41,054 nucleotides of DNA from Arenimonas metalli CF5-1 (lineage in GTDB: Bacteria; Pseudomonadota; Gammaproteobacteria; Xanthomonadales; Xanthomonadaceae), in the NCBI RefSeq assembly GCF_000747155.1, contig NZ_AVCK01000024.1, positions 1 through 41,054 on the forward strand, written 5' to 3'. The notes under the pieces are model-generated. The model was not told the origin of the DNA. It saw nothing but the letters and a program-made list of their open reading frames with translations, and ran no database searches. The position numbers and the translations under genes were made by a program. Below, in pieces: positions 1 through 8,168 of this stretch (position 1 is the first letter of the stretch; every line of letters starts with the position of its first letter).

Positions 1-23
1 CGGGCCTGAAGGCCCTCCTACAG
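1..23. repeat. REP palindrome, right arm, cut by window edge
   Basis: This is the right arm of the main palindromic repeat of the window, with the internal hairpin GGCCTGAAGGCC followed by CTCCTACAG. The left arm would lie before base 1. It ends 7 bases before the -10 box of prfC, so it occupies the place where a -35 element would be. Confidence 0.85.
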
Positions 24-30
24 GGAAAGG

Positions 31-36
31 TATAAT
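31..36 (+). promoter_or_regulatory. -10 box of the prfC promoter
   Basis: A perfect TATAAT lies about 48 bases before the prfC ATG. With a 17-base spacer the -35 position falls at 8-13, inside the truncated REP, and does not resemble TTGACA. The assignment rests on the perfect -10 and its position alone. Confidence 0.5.
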
Positions 37-84
37 CTCCGGCCCTTCCCCGAGACCCGCCTGCGCCCCGCGCGCGGCCAGCCC

Positions 85-1689
85 ATGTCCGAGCACCTGC
101 GCGAAACCCACCGCCGCCGCACCTTCGCCATCGTCAGCCACCCCGACGCCGGCAAGACCACGCTGACCGAGAAGCTGCTGCTGTTCGGCGGTGCGATCCA
201 GATGGCCGGCTCGGTGAAGGGCCGCAAGGCCGCCCGCCACGCCACCTCCGACTGGATGGCGCTGGAGAAGGAGCGCGGCATCTCGGTCACGTCCTCGGTG
301 ATGCAGTTCCCGTACGAGGGCCACATCGTCAACCTGCTCGACACCCCGGGCCACGCCGACTTCGGCGAGGACACCTACCGCGTGCTTACCGCCGTGGACA
401 GCGCGCTGATGGTGATCGACGTGGCCAAGGGCGTCGAGGAGCGCACCATCAAGCTGATGGAGGTCTGCCGCCTGCGCGACACGCCGATCATGGGCTTCAT
501 CAACAAGCTCGACCGCGAGGGCAAGGAGCCGATCGAGCTGCTGGACGAGATCGAGAGCGTGCTGGGCATCCAGTGCGCGCCGATCACCTGGCCGATCGGC
601 ATGGGCCAGCGCCTGCGCGGCGTCGTGCACCTGGTGAGCGGCGAAGTGCACCTGTACGAGCAGGGCCGCAACTTCACCCGCCAGGACTCCACCATCTTCC
701 CGTCCATCGACGCGCCGGGCCTGGCCGAGCGCATCGGCGAGCAGATGCTGGCCGACCTGCGCGACGAGCTCGAGCTCGTGCAGGGCGCCTCGCATCCGTT
801 CAACAAGGACGACTACCTGGCCGGCAAGCAGGCGCCGGTGTTCTTCGGCTCGGCGGTGAACAACTTCGGCGTGCAGCCGCTGCTCGACTTCTTCGTCGAG
901 CACGCGCCGGGCCCGCAGCCGCGCGCCACGACCTCGCGCGAGATCGCGCCGGAAGAAGAAACCTTCTCCGGCTTCGTGTTCAAGATCCAGGCCAACATGG
1001 ACCCGCAGCACCGCGACCGCGTCGCCTTCCTGCGCGTGTGCTCGGGCAAGTACGAGGCCGGCATGAAGTCCTTCCACGTGCGCCTGGGCAAGGAAGTGAA
1101 GCTGGCGAACGCGCTGACCTTCATGGCCAGCGACCGCGAAATCGTCGAGACCGCCTACCCCGGCGACGTGATCGGCCTGCACAACCACGGCACGATCTCG
1201 ATCGGCGACACCTTCAGCGCGGGCGAATCGCTGGCCTTCACCGGCATCCCGAACTTCGCGCCGGAGCTGTTCCGCCGCGCCCGCCTGCGCGACCCGCTCA
1301 AGCTCAAGCAGCTGCAGAAGGGCCTGGCGCAGCTTTCCGAAGAGGGCGCGACGCAGTTCTTCCGCCCGCTGATGAGCAACGACCTGATCCTCGGCGCGGT
1401 CGGCACGCTGCAGTTCGACGTGGTGGCCTACCGGCTCAAGGACGAGTACTCGGTGGATGCGAGCTTCGAGCCGATCACCATCTCGACCGCGCGCTGGGTG
1501 AAGGGCGGCACGCCGAAGAAGCTCGAGGAGTTCCGCGAGAAAAACGCGATGAACCTGGGCCTGGACGCCGCCGGCCAGCTGGTCTACCTCGCGCCCTCGC
1601 GCGTGAACCTGCAGCTGACCATGGAGCGCTGGCCCGAGCTCGAATTCGCCGCCACCCGCGAACACGCCCAGACCCTCGCCCTCGAATAA
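85..1689 (+). CDS. prfC: Peptide chain release factor 3 (RF3)
   Basis: This 534-residue protein is a cytoplasmic translational GTPase that removes RF1/RF2 from the ribosome after termination. The G1 motif [10 protein letters not shown] lies near residues 18-27, DTPGHADF (G3) near 87-94 and NKLDREG (G4) near 140. The effector-region segment [15 protein letters not shown] and the long C-terminal part without an EF-G domain IV fit RF3 and not EF-G. The length is normal for the family (about 530). It is a single gene: a TATAAT box precedes it and a REP palindrome starts one base after the stop. RF3 is not essential in E. coli; its regulation here is unknown. Confidence 0.97.
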   Translation: MSEHLRETHRRRTFAIVSHPDAGKTTLTEKLLLFGGAIQMAGSVKGRKAARHATSDWMALEKERGISVTSSVMQFPYEGHIVNLLDTPGHADFGEDTYRVLTAVDSALMVIDVAKGVEERTIKLMEVCRLRDTPIMGFINKLDREGKEPIELLDEIESVLGIQCAPITWPIGMGQRLRGVVHLVSGEVHLYEQGRNFTRQDSTIFPSIDAPGLAERIGEQMLADLRDELELVQGASHPFNKDDYLAGKQAPVFFGSAVNNFGVQPLLDFFVEHAPGPQPRATTSREIAPEEETFSGFVFKIQANMDPQHRDRVAFLRVCSGKYEAGMKSFHVRLGKEVKLANALTFMASDREIVETAYPGDVIGLHNHGTISIGDTFSAGESLAFTGIPNFAPELFRRARLRDPLKLKQLQKGLAQLSEEGATQFFRPLMSNDLILGAVGTLQFDVVAYRLKDEYSVDASFEPITISTARWVKGGTPKKLEEFREKNAMNLGLDAAGQLVYLAPSRVNLQLTMERWPELEFAATREHAQTLALE

Positions 1690-1690
1690 C

Positions 1691-1757
1691 CTGTAGGAGG
1701 GACTTCAGTCCCGAAGCCTTTCGCCGGAAAGCTTCGGGCCTGAAGGCCCTCCTACAG
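1691..1757. repeat. Full REP palindrome (67 bp)
   Basis: The left arm CTGTAGGAGG pairs with the right arm CCTCCTACAG. Each arm carries its own hairpin, GGGACTTCAGTCCC on the left and GGGCCTGAAGGCCC on the right, and an inner stem CCGAAGC/GCTTCGG closes a loop of about 11 bases. It fills the gap between prfC and trhA and starts directly after the prfC stop codon. Confidence 0.95.
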
Positions 1758-1770
1758 AAGGCGTACACCG

Positions 1771-2421
1771 ATGACAGAGTACGAACACGACCACGAATCG
1801 CCGCGCGAGGAGCGCGCCAACGCCATCACCCACGGCATCGGCGCTTTGATGGCGCTGGTGGGCGGCACGGTGCTGGTGACCCTGTCGGCTACCTTCGGCA
1901 ATGGCTGGCAGCTGGCCGGCGCGATCGTGTTCAGCGTGGCGCTGGTGCTGCTCTACAGCGCGTCCACGCTCTACCACGCCAGCCACGACCGCATCACCAA
2001 GGGCCGCTTCAAGGTCTTCGACCACTGCGCGATCTACGTGCTGATCGCCGGCACGTACACGCCGTTCACCCTGGTGGGCCTGCGCGAGGACGGCGGCTGG
2101 TGGCTGTTCGCGGCCATCTGGACCTTCGCGGTGGCGGGCGTGGTGTTCAAGCTGTTCTTCACCGGCCGCTTCAAGGGCCTGTCCACGCTGATCTACCTCG
2201 GCATGGGCTGGATGGTGGTGCTGGCGATCAAGCCCTTCCTGCGCCAGATCCCGATGGACACGCTGGCCTGGCTGCTCGGCGGCGGCCTGGCCTACACCGT
2301 CGGCACGATCTTCTACATGAGCCGCCGCATCCCCTTCGCCCACGCCATCTGGCACGCCTTCGTGCTGATCGGCAGCGCCTGCCACTTCGTCGCCGTCACC
2401 CACCAGGTCCTCCGCCCCTGA
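1771..2421 (+). CDS. trhA: Hemolysin III / TrhA (YqfA) family membrane protein
   Basis: This 216-residue polytopic inner-membrane protein of the hemolysin III/TrhA family is related to the PAQR receptors. About seven hydrophobic segments are visible. The family motifs are present: ERANAITHGIG near residue 12, STLYHASHD in the second helix region, DHCAIYVLIAGTYTP after it, and the closing HAIWHAFVLIGSACHF with the expected histidines. PAQR-type proteins bind zinc through such His/Asp residues. E. coli TrhA (YqfA) has been linked to membrane energetics, but the biochemical role is not settled and the hemolysin name is historical. The gene stands alone between two REP palindromes. Confidence 0.93.
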   Translation: MTEYEHDHESPREERANAITHGIGALMALVGGTVLVTLSATFGNGWQLAGAIVFSVALVLLYSASTLYHASHDRITKGRFKVFDHCAIYVLIAGTYTPFTLVGLREDGGWWLFAAIWTFAVAGVVFKLFFTGRFKGLSTLIYLGMGWMVVLAIKPFLRQIPMDTLAWLLGGGLAYTVGTIFYMSRRIPFAHAIWHAFVLIGSACHFVAVTHQVLRP

Positions 2422-2427
2422 ACCCCC

Positions 2428-2494
2428 ATGTAGGAGGGACTTCAGTCCCGAAGCTTTTCGCCGGAAAGCTTCGGGACTGAAGTCACTCCTACAT
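2428..2494. repeat. Full REP palindrome, left flank of the RAYT gene
   Basis: The arms are ATGTAGGAGG and CCTACAT (the right arm reads CACTCCTACAT, with one change against the pattern). The hairpins GGGACTTCAGTCCC and GGGACTGAAGTCAC and the inner stem CGAAGCTTTTC/GAAAGCTTCG are visible. With the copy at 3051-3117 it brackets the transposase gene, the usual layout of a RAYT and its REP substrates. Confidence 0.93.
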
Positions 2495-2549
2495 TCTTCA
2501 CCTCCGAATTCCGAGGGATGGACCGCCCGGGGATCGCCATGCTTCGGGC

Positions 2550-3041
2550 ATGCCTCCTCTTACCCACCGACATCGTCAGTCCGATCTTCGAAACGGCAGG
2601 CGCACCGAGCCGGGCCGGGCATACTTCCTCACCACAGTCACCCACACCCGCCTGGCGCTCTTCAGCGACTGGGAACCCGCAAGGCATATGAGCCGCTACC
2701 TGGCGGATCCCGGGGCATGGCCGGGGGCGGAGCTACTGTGTTGGGTGCTGATGCCTGACCATTGGCACGGACTGCTGATCATCGACGGAACGCGCACGCT
2801 GGCGAGTATCATGAAGGTCGCAAAAGGCGGTAGCGCTCGCAGCTTCAACCAAGCCATGGGAAGGACGGGCTCCGTCTGGGCCACAGCCTTCCACGATCAT
2901 GCCGTGCGGCGCGAGGAGGACTTGCGCGAGGTTGCCCGCTACATCATCCGTAATCCAATTCGGGCCGGGCTCGTGAAATCTTGCGGCGACTACCCGTTCT
3001 GGGATGCCGCCTGGCTGAACCCATGGCCCGACATACTCTGA
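2550..3041 (+). CDS. REP-associated tyrosine transposase (RAYT)
   Basis: This 163-residue protein belongs to the Y1/HUH (IS200-like) fold used by RAYTs, which nick single-stranded REP hairpins. The N-terminus has RNGRRTEPGRAYFLTTVT. The metal-binding HUH motif is MPDHWHGLLI near residues 67-76. The predicted catalytic tyrosine is in EVARYIIRNPIRAGLV near residue 132. The C-terminal YPFWDAAW is the usual RAYT ending. Length is typical (150-170). It is bracketed by REP palindromes and is somewhat lower in GC than its neighbours (35 of 60 in 2761-2820). The ATG lies in the 3' arm of a small hairpin, CATGC-TTCGG-GCATG. The reading frame looks intact. Confidence 0.92.
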   Translation: MPPLTHRHRQSDLRNGRRTEPGRAYFLTTVTHTRLALFSDWEPARHMSRYLADPGAWPGAELLCWVLMPDHWHGLLIIDGTRTLASIMKVAKGGSARSFNQAMGRTGSVWATAFHDHAVRREEDLREVARYIIRNPIRAGLVKSCGDYPFWDAAWLNPWPDIL

Positions 3042-3050
3042 AGCTTGCAT

Positions 3051-3117
3051 CTGTAGGAGGGACTTCAGTCCCGATGCTTTACGGCGAAGAGCTTCGGGAC
3101 TGAAGTCCCTCCTACAG
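3051..3117. repeat. Full REP palindrome, right flank of the RAYT gene
   Basis: The outer stem CTGTAGGAGG/CCTCCTACAG is perfect, with hairpins GGGACTTCAGTCCC and GGGACTGAAGTCCC. The inner stem is imperfect here (CGATGC against GCTTCG). It lies between the convergent RAYT and CBS-protein genes. Confidence 0.93.
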
Positions 3118-3126
3118 GGCTTATCG

Positions 3127-3558
3127 TCAGCTGGCGATGTATTGGTGGAGTTGGGCGATTTCCTGCTGCTGGTCTTCGATGACGGCCTTGACCAGGTCGC
3201 CGATGGAGACCATGCCGACCACGCGGCCGTCGTCGAGCACCGGCAGGTGGCGGATCTTGCGGGCGGTCATGATCTGCATGCAGGTGGCGGCGGTGTCGGT
3301 GGGCAGCACCGAGACCACGGGGCTGGACATGATCTGGCCCACCGGCGTGTCGGCCGAGGAGCGGCCCTGCAGGATGACCTTGCGGGCGTAGTCGCGCTCG
3401 GTGGCGATGCCGACCAGGTCGCTGCCCTGCATCACGAGCACGGAGCCGATGTGGTGTTCGGCCATCAGGCGGATGACCTCGAGCACCGGGGCTTCCCGCG
3501 GCACGGCGATGACGCCGCCGCTCCCCTTGTTCTCGAGGATCTGGTTCACGTTGCGCAT
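3127..3558 (-). CDS. CBS-domain-pair protein
   Basis: This 143-residue soluble protein consists of two CBS domains. Repeat one spans about residues 15-70 (VLEVIRLMAEHHIGSVLVM, GIATERDYARKV) and repeat two about 78-130 (QIMTARKIRHLPVLDDGRV, GMVSIGDLVKAVI). CBS pairs bind adenine nucleotides and often act as energy sensors; the partner here is not known. The ATG at 3558 is chosen over an upstream in-frame one at 3615 because GGAGG sits 8 bases before it and the domain begins at once. The C-terminus is a short polar helix. It is a single gene between two REP palindromes. Confidence 0.9.
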   Translation of the reverse strand: MRNVNQILENKGSGGVIAVPREAPVLEVIRLMAEHHIGSVLVMQGSDLVGIATERDYARKVILQGRSSADTPVGQIMSSPVVSVLPTDTAATCMQIMTARKIRHLPVLDDGRVVGMVSIGDLVKAVIEDQQQEIAQLHQYIAS

Positions 3559-3617
3559 GGGGCTGCCCTCCGGTGACCGTGGGAAGACTATAGACCCGCC
3601 CGGCCTGCGCTGCATCC

Positions 3618-3684
3618 CTGTGGGAGGGACTTCAGTCCCGATGCCCTTCGCCGGAAAGCATCGGGACTGAAGTCCCTCCCACAG
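3618..3684. repeat. Full REP palindrome overlapping a gene's 3' end
   Basis: This copy uses the G/C version of the outer stem, CTGTGGGAGG/CCTCCCACAG, and the T/A version of the inner stem, CCGATGC/GCATCGG. Both are paired changes relative to the copy at 1691. It supplies the last 17 or so codons and the stop codon of the glycosyltransferase gene read on the minus strand. Confidence 0.94.
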
Positions 3685-4621
3685 GGGGCTGGCGCACGAA
3701 GGTGCGGATCAGGTACAGCGGCCGCTGCTTGGCTTCCATGTACAGCCGGCCGAGGTATTCGCCGATGATGCCCAGCGCCACCAGCTGCAGGCCGCCGAGG
3801 AAAAGGACGACGATCATCAGCGAGGGCCAGCCCTGCACCGGGTCGTCCCAGGCCAGGGTGCGGACGATGATCCACACGCCCCAGCCGAAGGCCGCCAGCG
3901 CGGTGAACAGGCCGAGGTAGGTGGCCAGCCGCAGCGGCACCGTCGAGAAACTGGTGATGCCCTCGAGCGCCAGGTTCCAGAGCTTCCAGTAGTTGAACGA
4001 GGTGCGGCCCGCCATGCGCGACTCGCGCTCGTACGGGAAGGACACCTGCCGGAAGCCCACCCAGGTGAACAGGCCCTTCATGAAGCGCTGCCGCTCGCGC
4101 AGGCCGCGCAGCGCGTCCAGCACCGGCCGCGACATCAGCCGGAAATCACCGGTGTCGCGCGGGATGTCGGTGCGCGACAGCCAGGCCATCACCCGGTAGA
4201 ACGCCGCGGCGCTGAAGCGCTTGAACCAGGTCTCGCCGTCGCGCCGCGTGCGCGTGCCGTAGACCACGTCGTAGCCCTCGCGCCACTTCGCCACCAGCGC
4301 GGGGATCAGCTCCGGCGGATCCTGCCCGTCGGCGTCGAGCACCACCACGGCGTCGCCTTCGGCATGGTCGAGCCCGGCGGTGAGCGCCAGCTCCTTGCCG
4401 AAATTGCGGGCCAGGCCGATGACGCCCACGCGCGGGTCGGCCCCGGCGAAGGCCTGCAGCATCGCGAAGGTGCCGTCGCGGCTGCCGTCGTCCACGTAAA
4501 GCACGCGCGCCGCCAGGTCCAGGCCGTCGAGCACCTTCATCAGGCGCGGATGGAAGACCGGCAGCGCGGCCTCCTCGTTGTAGGCGGCGATGACGACGGT
4601 GATCGACTGCGGATTGGCCAT
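3632..4621 (-). CDS. Polyprenyl-phosphate glycosyltransferase, family 2 (GtrB/DPM1-like)
   Basis: This 329-residue GT-A glycosyltransferase likely loads a sugar onto undecaprenyl phosphate at the inner face of the membrane. Visible are VVIAAYNEE near residue 9, VDDGSRDGT near 43, the metal-binding VLDADGQDPPEL near 93, and GDFRLMSRPV with the RQRFMKGLFTWVGF segment typical of GtrB/ArnC-like enzymes. Two C-terminal membrane helices follow (about residues 230-250 and 265-290). The last 17 residues ([16 protein letters not shown] and the stop) are translated from a REP palindrome, so the native end was probably lost. No flippase or acceptor transferase is next to it, so the substrate is unknown. 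A -10-like box lies 7 bases before the ATG. Confidence 0.9.
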   Translation of the reverse strand: MANPQSITVVIAAYNEEAALPVFHPRLMKVLDGLDLAARVLYVDDGSRDGTFAMLQAFAGADPRVGVIGLARNFGKELALTAGLDHAEGDAVVVLDADGQDPPELIPALVAKWREGYDVVYGTRTRRDGETWFKRFSAAAFYRVMAWLSRTDIPRDTGDFRLMSRPVLDALRGLRERQRFMKGLFTWVGFRQVSFPYERESRMAGRTSFNYWKLWNLALEGITSFSTVPLRLATYLGLFTALAAFGWGVWIIVRTLAWDDPVQGWPSLMIVVLFLGGLQLVALGIIGEYLGRLYMEAKQRPLYLIRTFVRQPPVGGTSVPMLSGEGHRD

Positions 4622-4628
4622 GGCCCGA

Positions 4629-4634
4629 ATGATA
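4629..4634 (-). promoter_or_regulatory. -10-like box before the glycosyltransferase (possible leaderless start)
   Basis: On the minus strand TATCAT is followed by 7 bases and then the ATG, with no ribosome-binding site between. Transcription would begin at or next to the A of the start codon. No convincing -35 is seen. Confidence 0.4.
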
Positions 4635-4678
4635 GTCCAGCCTCCCCCATGGGAGGGATGTGGGCGGGCCTTCGGGGG

Positions 4679-5401
4679 CTAGTCCAGATACGCGGGGCCG
4701 CCGAGGTTGCGGGCGTTGCGCTGGATCCAGGCCGCGCGGCGCTGCACGTAGGGCCCCGGGTTGCGGGCGCTGTATTTCTTCGGGTTGGGCAGTACCGCGG
4801 CCAGGCGGGCGCACTCGGCGGCGGTGAGCGCGCTGGCCGGCTTGCGGAAGAAGGCCTGCGCCGCGGCTTCCGCCCCATACACGCCGTCGCCGAACTCGGC
4901 GATGTTCACGTACACCTCGAGGATGCGCTGCTTGGGCCAGGTCAGCTCGATCAGCACCGTGTACCAGGCCTCCAGCGCCTTGCGGAAATAGCCGCCGCCG
5001 CTCCAAAGGTAAAGGTTCTTGGCCACCTGCTGGCTGATCGTGCTGCCGCCGCGCACGCGGCCGCCGCGGGCGTTGGCATCAAACGCCTTGTCGATGGCCT
5101 CGAGGTCGAAGCCGTGGTGCTCGGGGAATTTCTGGTCTTCGGCCGCCACCACCGAAATGGGAAGGTGCGAAGAAATCTGGCCGTAGTCGCGCCATTCCTG
5201 CCGCAGCTCGAAGCCCTTCTCGCCCAGGCCATCCACCTGCCGCCACAGCATGAAGGCGCTGGTGGGCGGGTCGATGAAGCGCAGCGGCGCCACCTGCAGG
5301 AAGGTGACGCCCACGAACAGCACCGGCAGCCACAGCAGCCGCCGAAGCCAGCGCCGCCGCGGCCGCGGTCGCGCCGAAGAGACCCGCACGGCCTGCGCCA
5401 T
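4679..5401 (-). CDS. mtgA: Monofunctional biosynthetic peptidoglycan transglycosylase
   Basis: This 240-residue GT51 enzyme polymerises lipid II into glycan strands on the periplasmic side of the inner membrane. An arginine-rich N-terminus is followed by one membrane anchor ([18 protein letters not shown], about residues 22-40). The catalytic motif [12 protein letters not shown] carries the key glutamate, [13 protein letters not shown] is the second conserved motif, and [17 protein letters not shown] the third. There is no transpeptidase domain, so it is MtgA and not a class A PBP. The ATG lies 2 bases after the stop codon of the exported-protein gene upstream, suggesting coupled translation. 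Confidence 0.96.
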   Translation of the reverse strand: MAQAVRVSSARPRPRRRWLRRLLWLPVLFVGVTFLQVAPLRFIDPPTSAFMLWRQVDGLGEKGFELRQEWRDYGQISSHLPISVVAAEDQKFPEHHGFDLEAIDKAFDANARGGRVRGGSTISQQVAKNLYLWSGGGYFRKALEAWYTVLIELTWPKQRILEVYVNIAEFGDGVYGAEAAAQAFFRKPASALTAAECARLAAVLPNPKKYSARNPGPYVQRRAAWIQRNARNLGGPAYLD

Positions 5402-5403
5402 GC

Positions 5404-6060
5404 TCAGCCGCCCGGCGCGGCCCCGGCGCCGCCCATGCGCTTGCGGGCGAAGTCGGCGAAGTGCTCGAAGCCCGGCTCGGCCAGCCACGCCGCCAGCAGC
5501 GCCGGCGCCGACTGCTTGCACAGCGCGGCGTCGGTGGCGCCGACCGGCGCCTGCCAGATCGCCACGCCCGCATCCATGTTCACGTCCCACTCGCCGGTGG
5601 TGGTGCGGATGCCGCCGCCGATCACCGGCACCGCGTTGCCCGGCAGCACCAGCACGTCCTCGGCGGTCACGGCCTCCTCGAACACGCTCTCGCCGCGCAT
5701 GTCGCCCTTCACCCGCACGCAGGCCGACACGCCGCCGGTGTTGCGCACCAGGGCCAGGGCCAGGCCGGTCGACTTCTCGTCGAACACCACCAGCGGCACC
5801 GCGAACGCCTGGTCCAGGATCAGGCCCCAGCCGAGGTCGAGCTGCCGGCCGGTGAAATCCATCAGCTGCGCCATGTCGGACCGCGCCATGCCGCGCGCCA
5901 CCAGTACGTTCTCCAGCGTCTCCTGCGCGGTCAGCGGCACCGGCCGCGCCTGCGCCGCGGGCGCCGCGGGCCGTGCAGAAGCCGCCTGCGCCGCCAGCGC
6001 CGATTCCGCCGAAACCAGCGCCAGCAAACCCAGCGCCAAACCCATCATCCCTCGTGCCAT
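5404..6060 (-). CDS. Predicted exported protein of unknown function
   Basis: This 218-residue protein has a clear signal peptide ([20 protein letters not shown], cleavage after ALA near residue 23) and then an Ala/Pro-rich linker. The mature part contains two cysteines (SACVRV and ALCKQS) that could form a disulfide and ends in a Gly/Ala-rich tail. I do not recognise the family. The start at 6060 is chosen because the signal peptide begins there; further in-frame starts upstream would add a non-signal extension overlapping hslO. Its stop lies 2 bases before the mtgA start, so it probably works in or with peptidoglycan synthesis, but that is inference from position only. It diverges from hslO. 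Confidence 0.75.
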   Translation of the reverse strand: MARGMMGLALGLLALVSAESALAAQAASARPAAPAAQARPVPLTAQETLENVLVARGMARSDMAQLMDFTGRQLDLGWGLILDQAFAVPLVVFDEKSTGLALALVRNTGGVSACVRVKGDMRGESVFEEAVTAEDVLVLPGNAVPVIGGGIRTTTGEWDVNMDAGVAIWQAPVGATDAALCKQSAPALLAAWLAEPGFEHFADFARKRMGGAGAAPGG

Positions 6061-6111
6061 CGGTGCCGCCCTGCCTGAAAGTAAGGCGCCAACTGTACTG
6101 CCCCGGCGGGT

Positions 6112-6117
6112 TAAAAT
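6112..6117 (+). promoter_or_regulatory. -10-like box before hslO (possible leaderless start)
   Basis: TAAAAT lies 7 bases before the hslO ATG and no Shine-Dalgarno sequence is present between them. No good -35 is seen. Confidence 0.4.
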
Positions 6118-6124
6118 CGCGCCC

Positions 6125-7018
6125 ATGGACAAACACCCCGACCGCGACACCCTCACCCGCTTCCTGCTCGAGCGCTCCGGCATCCGCGGCGTGGTGGTGC
6201 ACCTGGACCAGACCTGGGCGGAGATCGCCGGCCGCGCCGAATACCCCGCGGCCATCGCCGCCCGCCTCGGCGAAACCTGCGCCGCCGCCGCACTGTTCAC
6301 CGGCCACGCCAAGATCGACGGCCGCCTGAGCGTGCAGCTGCGCGGCACCGGCTGCCTGCGCACCCTGTTCGCCGAGTGCACCGCGGCGGGCACCCTGCGC
6401 GGCATCGCCCATTTCGAAGAACCCATCCCCAGCCCGCTGACCCCGCGCGCCTTCGGCCCGGGCTCGCTGCTGGCGATCACCATCGAATCCACCCCGCCCG
6501 GCGCCAGCGAGATGACCCGCTACCAGGGCCTGGTGGGCCTGGACGCCGACAGCCTGGCCGAGGCCTTCGAGGGCTACTTCCAGCAATCCGAGCAGCTGCC
6601 CACCCGCATGCTGCTGGCCAGCCAGGCCGAGCGCGCCGCCGGCCTGATCCTGCAGAAGCTGCCGGGCGCCGAGGGTGATACCGACGGCTGGGACCGGGTG
6701 AACGCCCTGTTCGAAACCCTGGGCCAGGACGAACTGGCCAGCCTGCCGGTGGACACGCTTCTCTGGCGCCTCTTCCACGAGGAAGGCGTGAAGCGGCTCG
6801 ACCGCCGCCCCCTGCGCTTCGCCTGCAGCTGCTCGCGCGAGCGAGTGGAGGACATGCTGCGCAGCCTGGGCGCCGAAGAAGCCCGGGCCAGCCTCGAGGA
6901 CGGCGTGGCCCAGGTGCACTGCGACTTCTGCGGCCGGGCCTACCGCTTCGAGGCTGAACAGATCGAGGCCCTGTTCAGCCTGGCCGTCCCCGCCCCCGGC
7001 TCCGACCGCCTCCAATAA
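6125..7018 (+). CDS. hslO: Redox-activated chaperone Hsp33
   Basis: This 297-residue cytoplasmic holdase binds zinc through four cysteines when reduced and is activated by oxidation and unfolding. The C-terminal zinc motifs are both present: [14 protein letters not shown] (CxC, near residue 235) and [12 protein letters not shown] (CxxC, near 270). The N-terminal domain shows the usual [21 protein letters not shown] core. Length agrees with the family (about 290). It diverges from the exported-protein/mtgA pair. The ATG is preceded by a -10-like box and by no ribosome-binding site. Confidence 0.97.
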   Translation: MDKHPDRDTLTRFLLERSGIRGVVVHLDQTWAEIAGRAEYPAAIAARLGETCAAAALFTGHAKIDGRLSVQLRGTGCLRTLFAECTAAGTLRGIAHFEEPIPSPLTPRAFGPGSLLAITIESTPPGASEMTRYQGLVGLDADSLAEAFEGYFQQSEQLPTRMLLASQAERAAGLILQKLPGAEGDTDGWDRVNALFETLGQDELASLPVDTLLWRLFHEEGVKRLDRRPLRFACSCSRERVEDMLRSLGAEEARASLEDGVAQVHCDFCGRAYRFEAEQIEALFSLAVPAPGSDRLQ

Positions 7019-7019
7019 C

Positions 7020-7031
7020 CCTCCCACAGGG
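7020..7031. repeat. Possible REP remnant
   Basis: CCTCCCACAGGG matches the right end of a REP arm directly after the hslO stop, but the hairpin part is missing. It is a likely decayed copy, too short to be certain. Confidence 0.35.
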
Positions 7032-7070
7032 GGGGCTTCCCAGCCGGGCGACTCAAGCGTTAAATTCCTG

Positions 7071-7109
7071 TAAAATCCGCGTGCCACCCCCCACCCGGGA
7101 ACTTCCCGG
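7071..7109 (+). promoter_or_regulatory. Possible promoter and leader hairpin of the 7146 gene
   Basis: TAAAAT at 7071-7076 could be a -10 box. The stretch after it contains the perfect hairpin CCGGGA-ACT-TCCCGG (7095-7109) in the leader. GAGGAAAG just before the ATG at 7146 is a good ribosome-binding site. The role of the hairpin is unknown; it has no T-tract. Confidence 0.35.
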
Positions 7110-7145
7110 TCCGGCAAGGCTCCAACGGAGCCACGAGGAAAGAAC

Positions 7146-8132
7146 ATGAATCCGCTGCTGCGCCACGCCATCGTCCTGCTGCTCGCCCTATCGGGCGCGC
7201 AGGCGCTTGCGCAGGCGCCGTCGCCGCTCGTGGTTCCCGAGCAGGACGACGGCACCACCGCGCTGCCGATCATCCGCAACAACCAGGTGGAAGGCTTCCT
7301 GCTGATCGAGTCCGGCCTCGGCGCCGCCAACCCGGCGCGCAGCTCGCTAGATCGCCTGCTCGGCCGCAACGCCACGCCCAGCGTCGGCGCCGGCATCACC
7401 TTCCCGTTCGATGGTGGCCGCCGCCTGAGCACCAGCCTCGCGCTGGAAACCAACCCGACCATCGGCCTGCTGTGCAACGGCAACGCCGAGTCGCGCAGCT
7501 TCGGCGCACTGGCCCAGCACTGCATGGTGGCCAACCTCGCGCCCAGCCCCACCACGCCGATCGCGCTGGCCCGCCCCGGCGTGCGCGCCGAAGCGCGGCT
7601 GGACGGCAACGACGGCGCGCTCAGCGCCAGCCTCGGCCTCTCGCGCTTCGACGCCCAGGCGCCGCTGGCCCTGCCGGGCGCCGTGCCGCTGGCCGGCCGC
7701 GTCAGCACCGACCTGATGCTGTCGCTGCGCGGCAACGAATACGAACAGGAAGACATCGGCCTGCTGGGCGAACTCAAGGTCGGCGAAACCGGCTGGGTGA
7801 GCATCGGCGGCACCCTGGCCCGCGCCCGCATCGTGTCCGCGGCCCAGCTGCCCGGCGCACTGCCGCCGCAGTGGAACACCGGCACGCTCACCCTCAGTGG
7901 GGGGGTTGGCAACTTCGGTGGCGAAGTGATCGGCCGCGTGATCGAACTGCCCGGCACCAACACCCGCTACAGCGACGTGGGCCTGGGCGTCACCTGGCGC
8001 GCCCCGTGGCGCGGCCGCCTGAGCGTGGGCGCCGCCAACCTCAATGCCCAGGGCCAGAACCCCTTCTCGCTCGCGGACGAGGACCAGGAAGAATCCCGCG
8101 TCCCCTACATCCGCTACGAACAAGACCTCTAA
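7146..8132 (+). CDS. Predicted outer-membrane beta-barrel-like protein, unknown
   Basis: This 328-residue protein starts with a signal peptide ([20 protein letters not shown], cleavage after ALA near 22). The mature part is built of alternating polar/hydrophobic stretches of 9-12 residues (for example [34 protein letters not shown]) separated by short Gly/Asp/Asn turns, as in outer-membrane barrels. It lacks a terminal phenylalanine: the end is RYEQDL. Two cysteines (LLCNGN, QHCMVA) may pair. I do not recognise a named family. Single gene with a strong ribosome-binding site. Confidence 0.75.
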   Translation: MNPLLRHAIVLLLALSGAQALAQAPSPLVVPEQDDGTTALPIIRNNQVEGFLLIESGLGAANPARSSLDRLLGRNATPSVGAGITFPFDGGRRLSTSLALETNPTIGLLCNGNAESRSFGALAQHCMVANLAPSPTTPIALARPGVRAEARLDGNDGALSASLGLSRFDAQAPLALPGAVPLAGRVSTDLMLSLRGNEYEQEDIGLLGELKVGETGWVSIGGTLARARIVSAAQLPGALPPQWNTGTLTLSGGVGNFGGEVIGRVIELPGTNTRYSDVGLGVTWRAPWRGRLSVGAANLNAQGQNPFSLADEDQEESRVPYIRYEQDL

Positions 8133-8140
8133 GCGCCCCC

Positions 8141-8166
8141 CTGTAGAAGGGCCTTCAGGCCCGAAC
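8141..8166. repeat. Half REP
   Basis: A single left-type arm, CTGTAGAAGGG then CCTTCAGG and CCCGAAC, lies between the stop of the barrel-like gene and the stop of the convergent lipoprotein gene. It has the C:G form of the small hairpin (GGGCCTTCAGGCCC). Confidence 0.85.
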
Positions 8167-8168
8167 CC

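Noticed and set aside
2442-2687. Small reading frames with ends like [16 protein letters not shown] at many REPs.
   Set aside because: These are translations of the repeat running into flanking sequence without a start signal or family match. Only cases joined to a recognised protein were kept.
1691-3684. REP palindromes considered as rho-independent terminators or a degenerate CRISPR array.
   Set aside because: They have no T-tract, also lie inside genes and before promoters, and are irregularly spaced by whole genes. Spread by a RAYT fits better.
4679-7963. One continuous minus-strand reading frame of over 1000 codons covering mtgA and the complement of hslO and the barrel gene.
   Set aside because: Only the last 240 codons match a family (MtgA). 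The rest is low-complexity Ala/Gly/Arg sequence antisense to hslO and other genes, as expected from GC-rich shadow frames.
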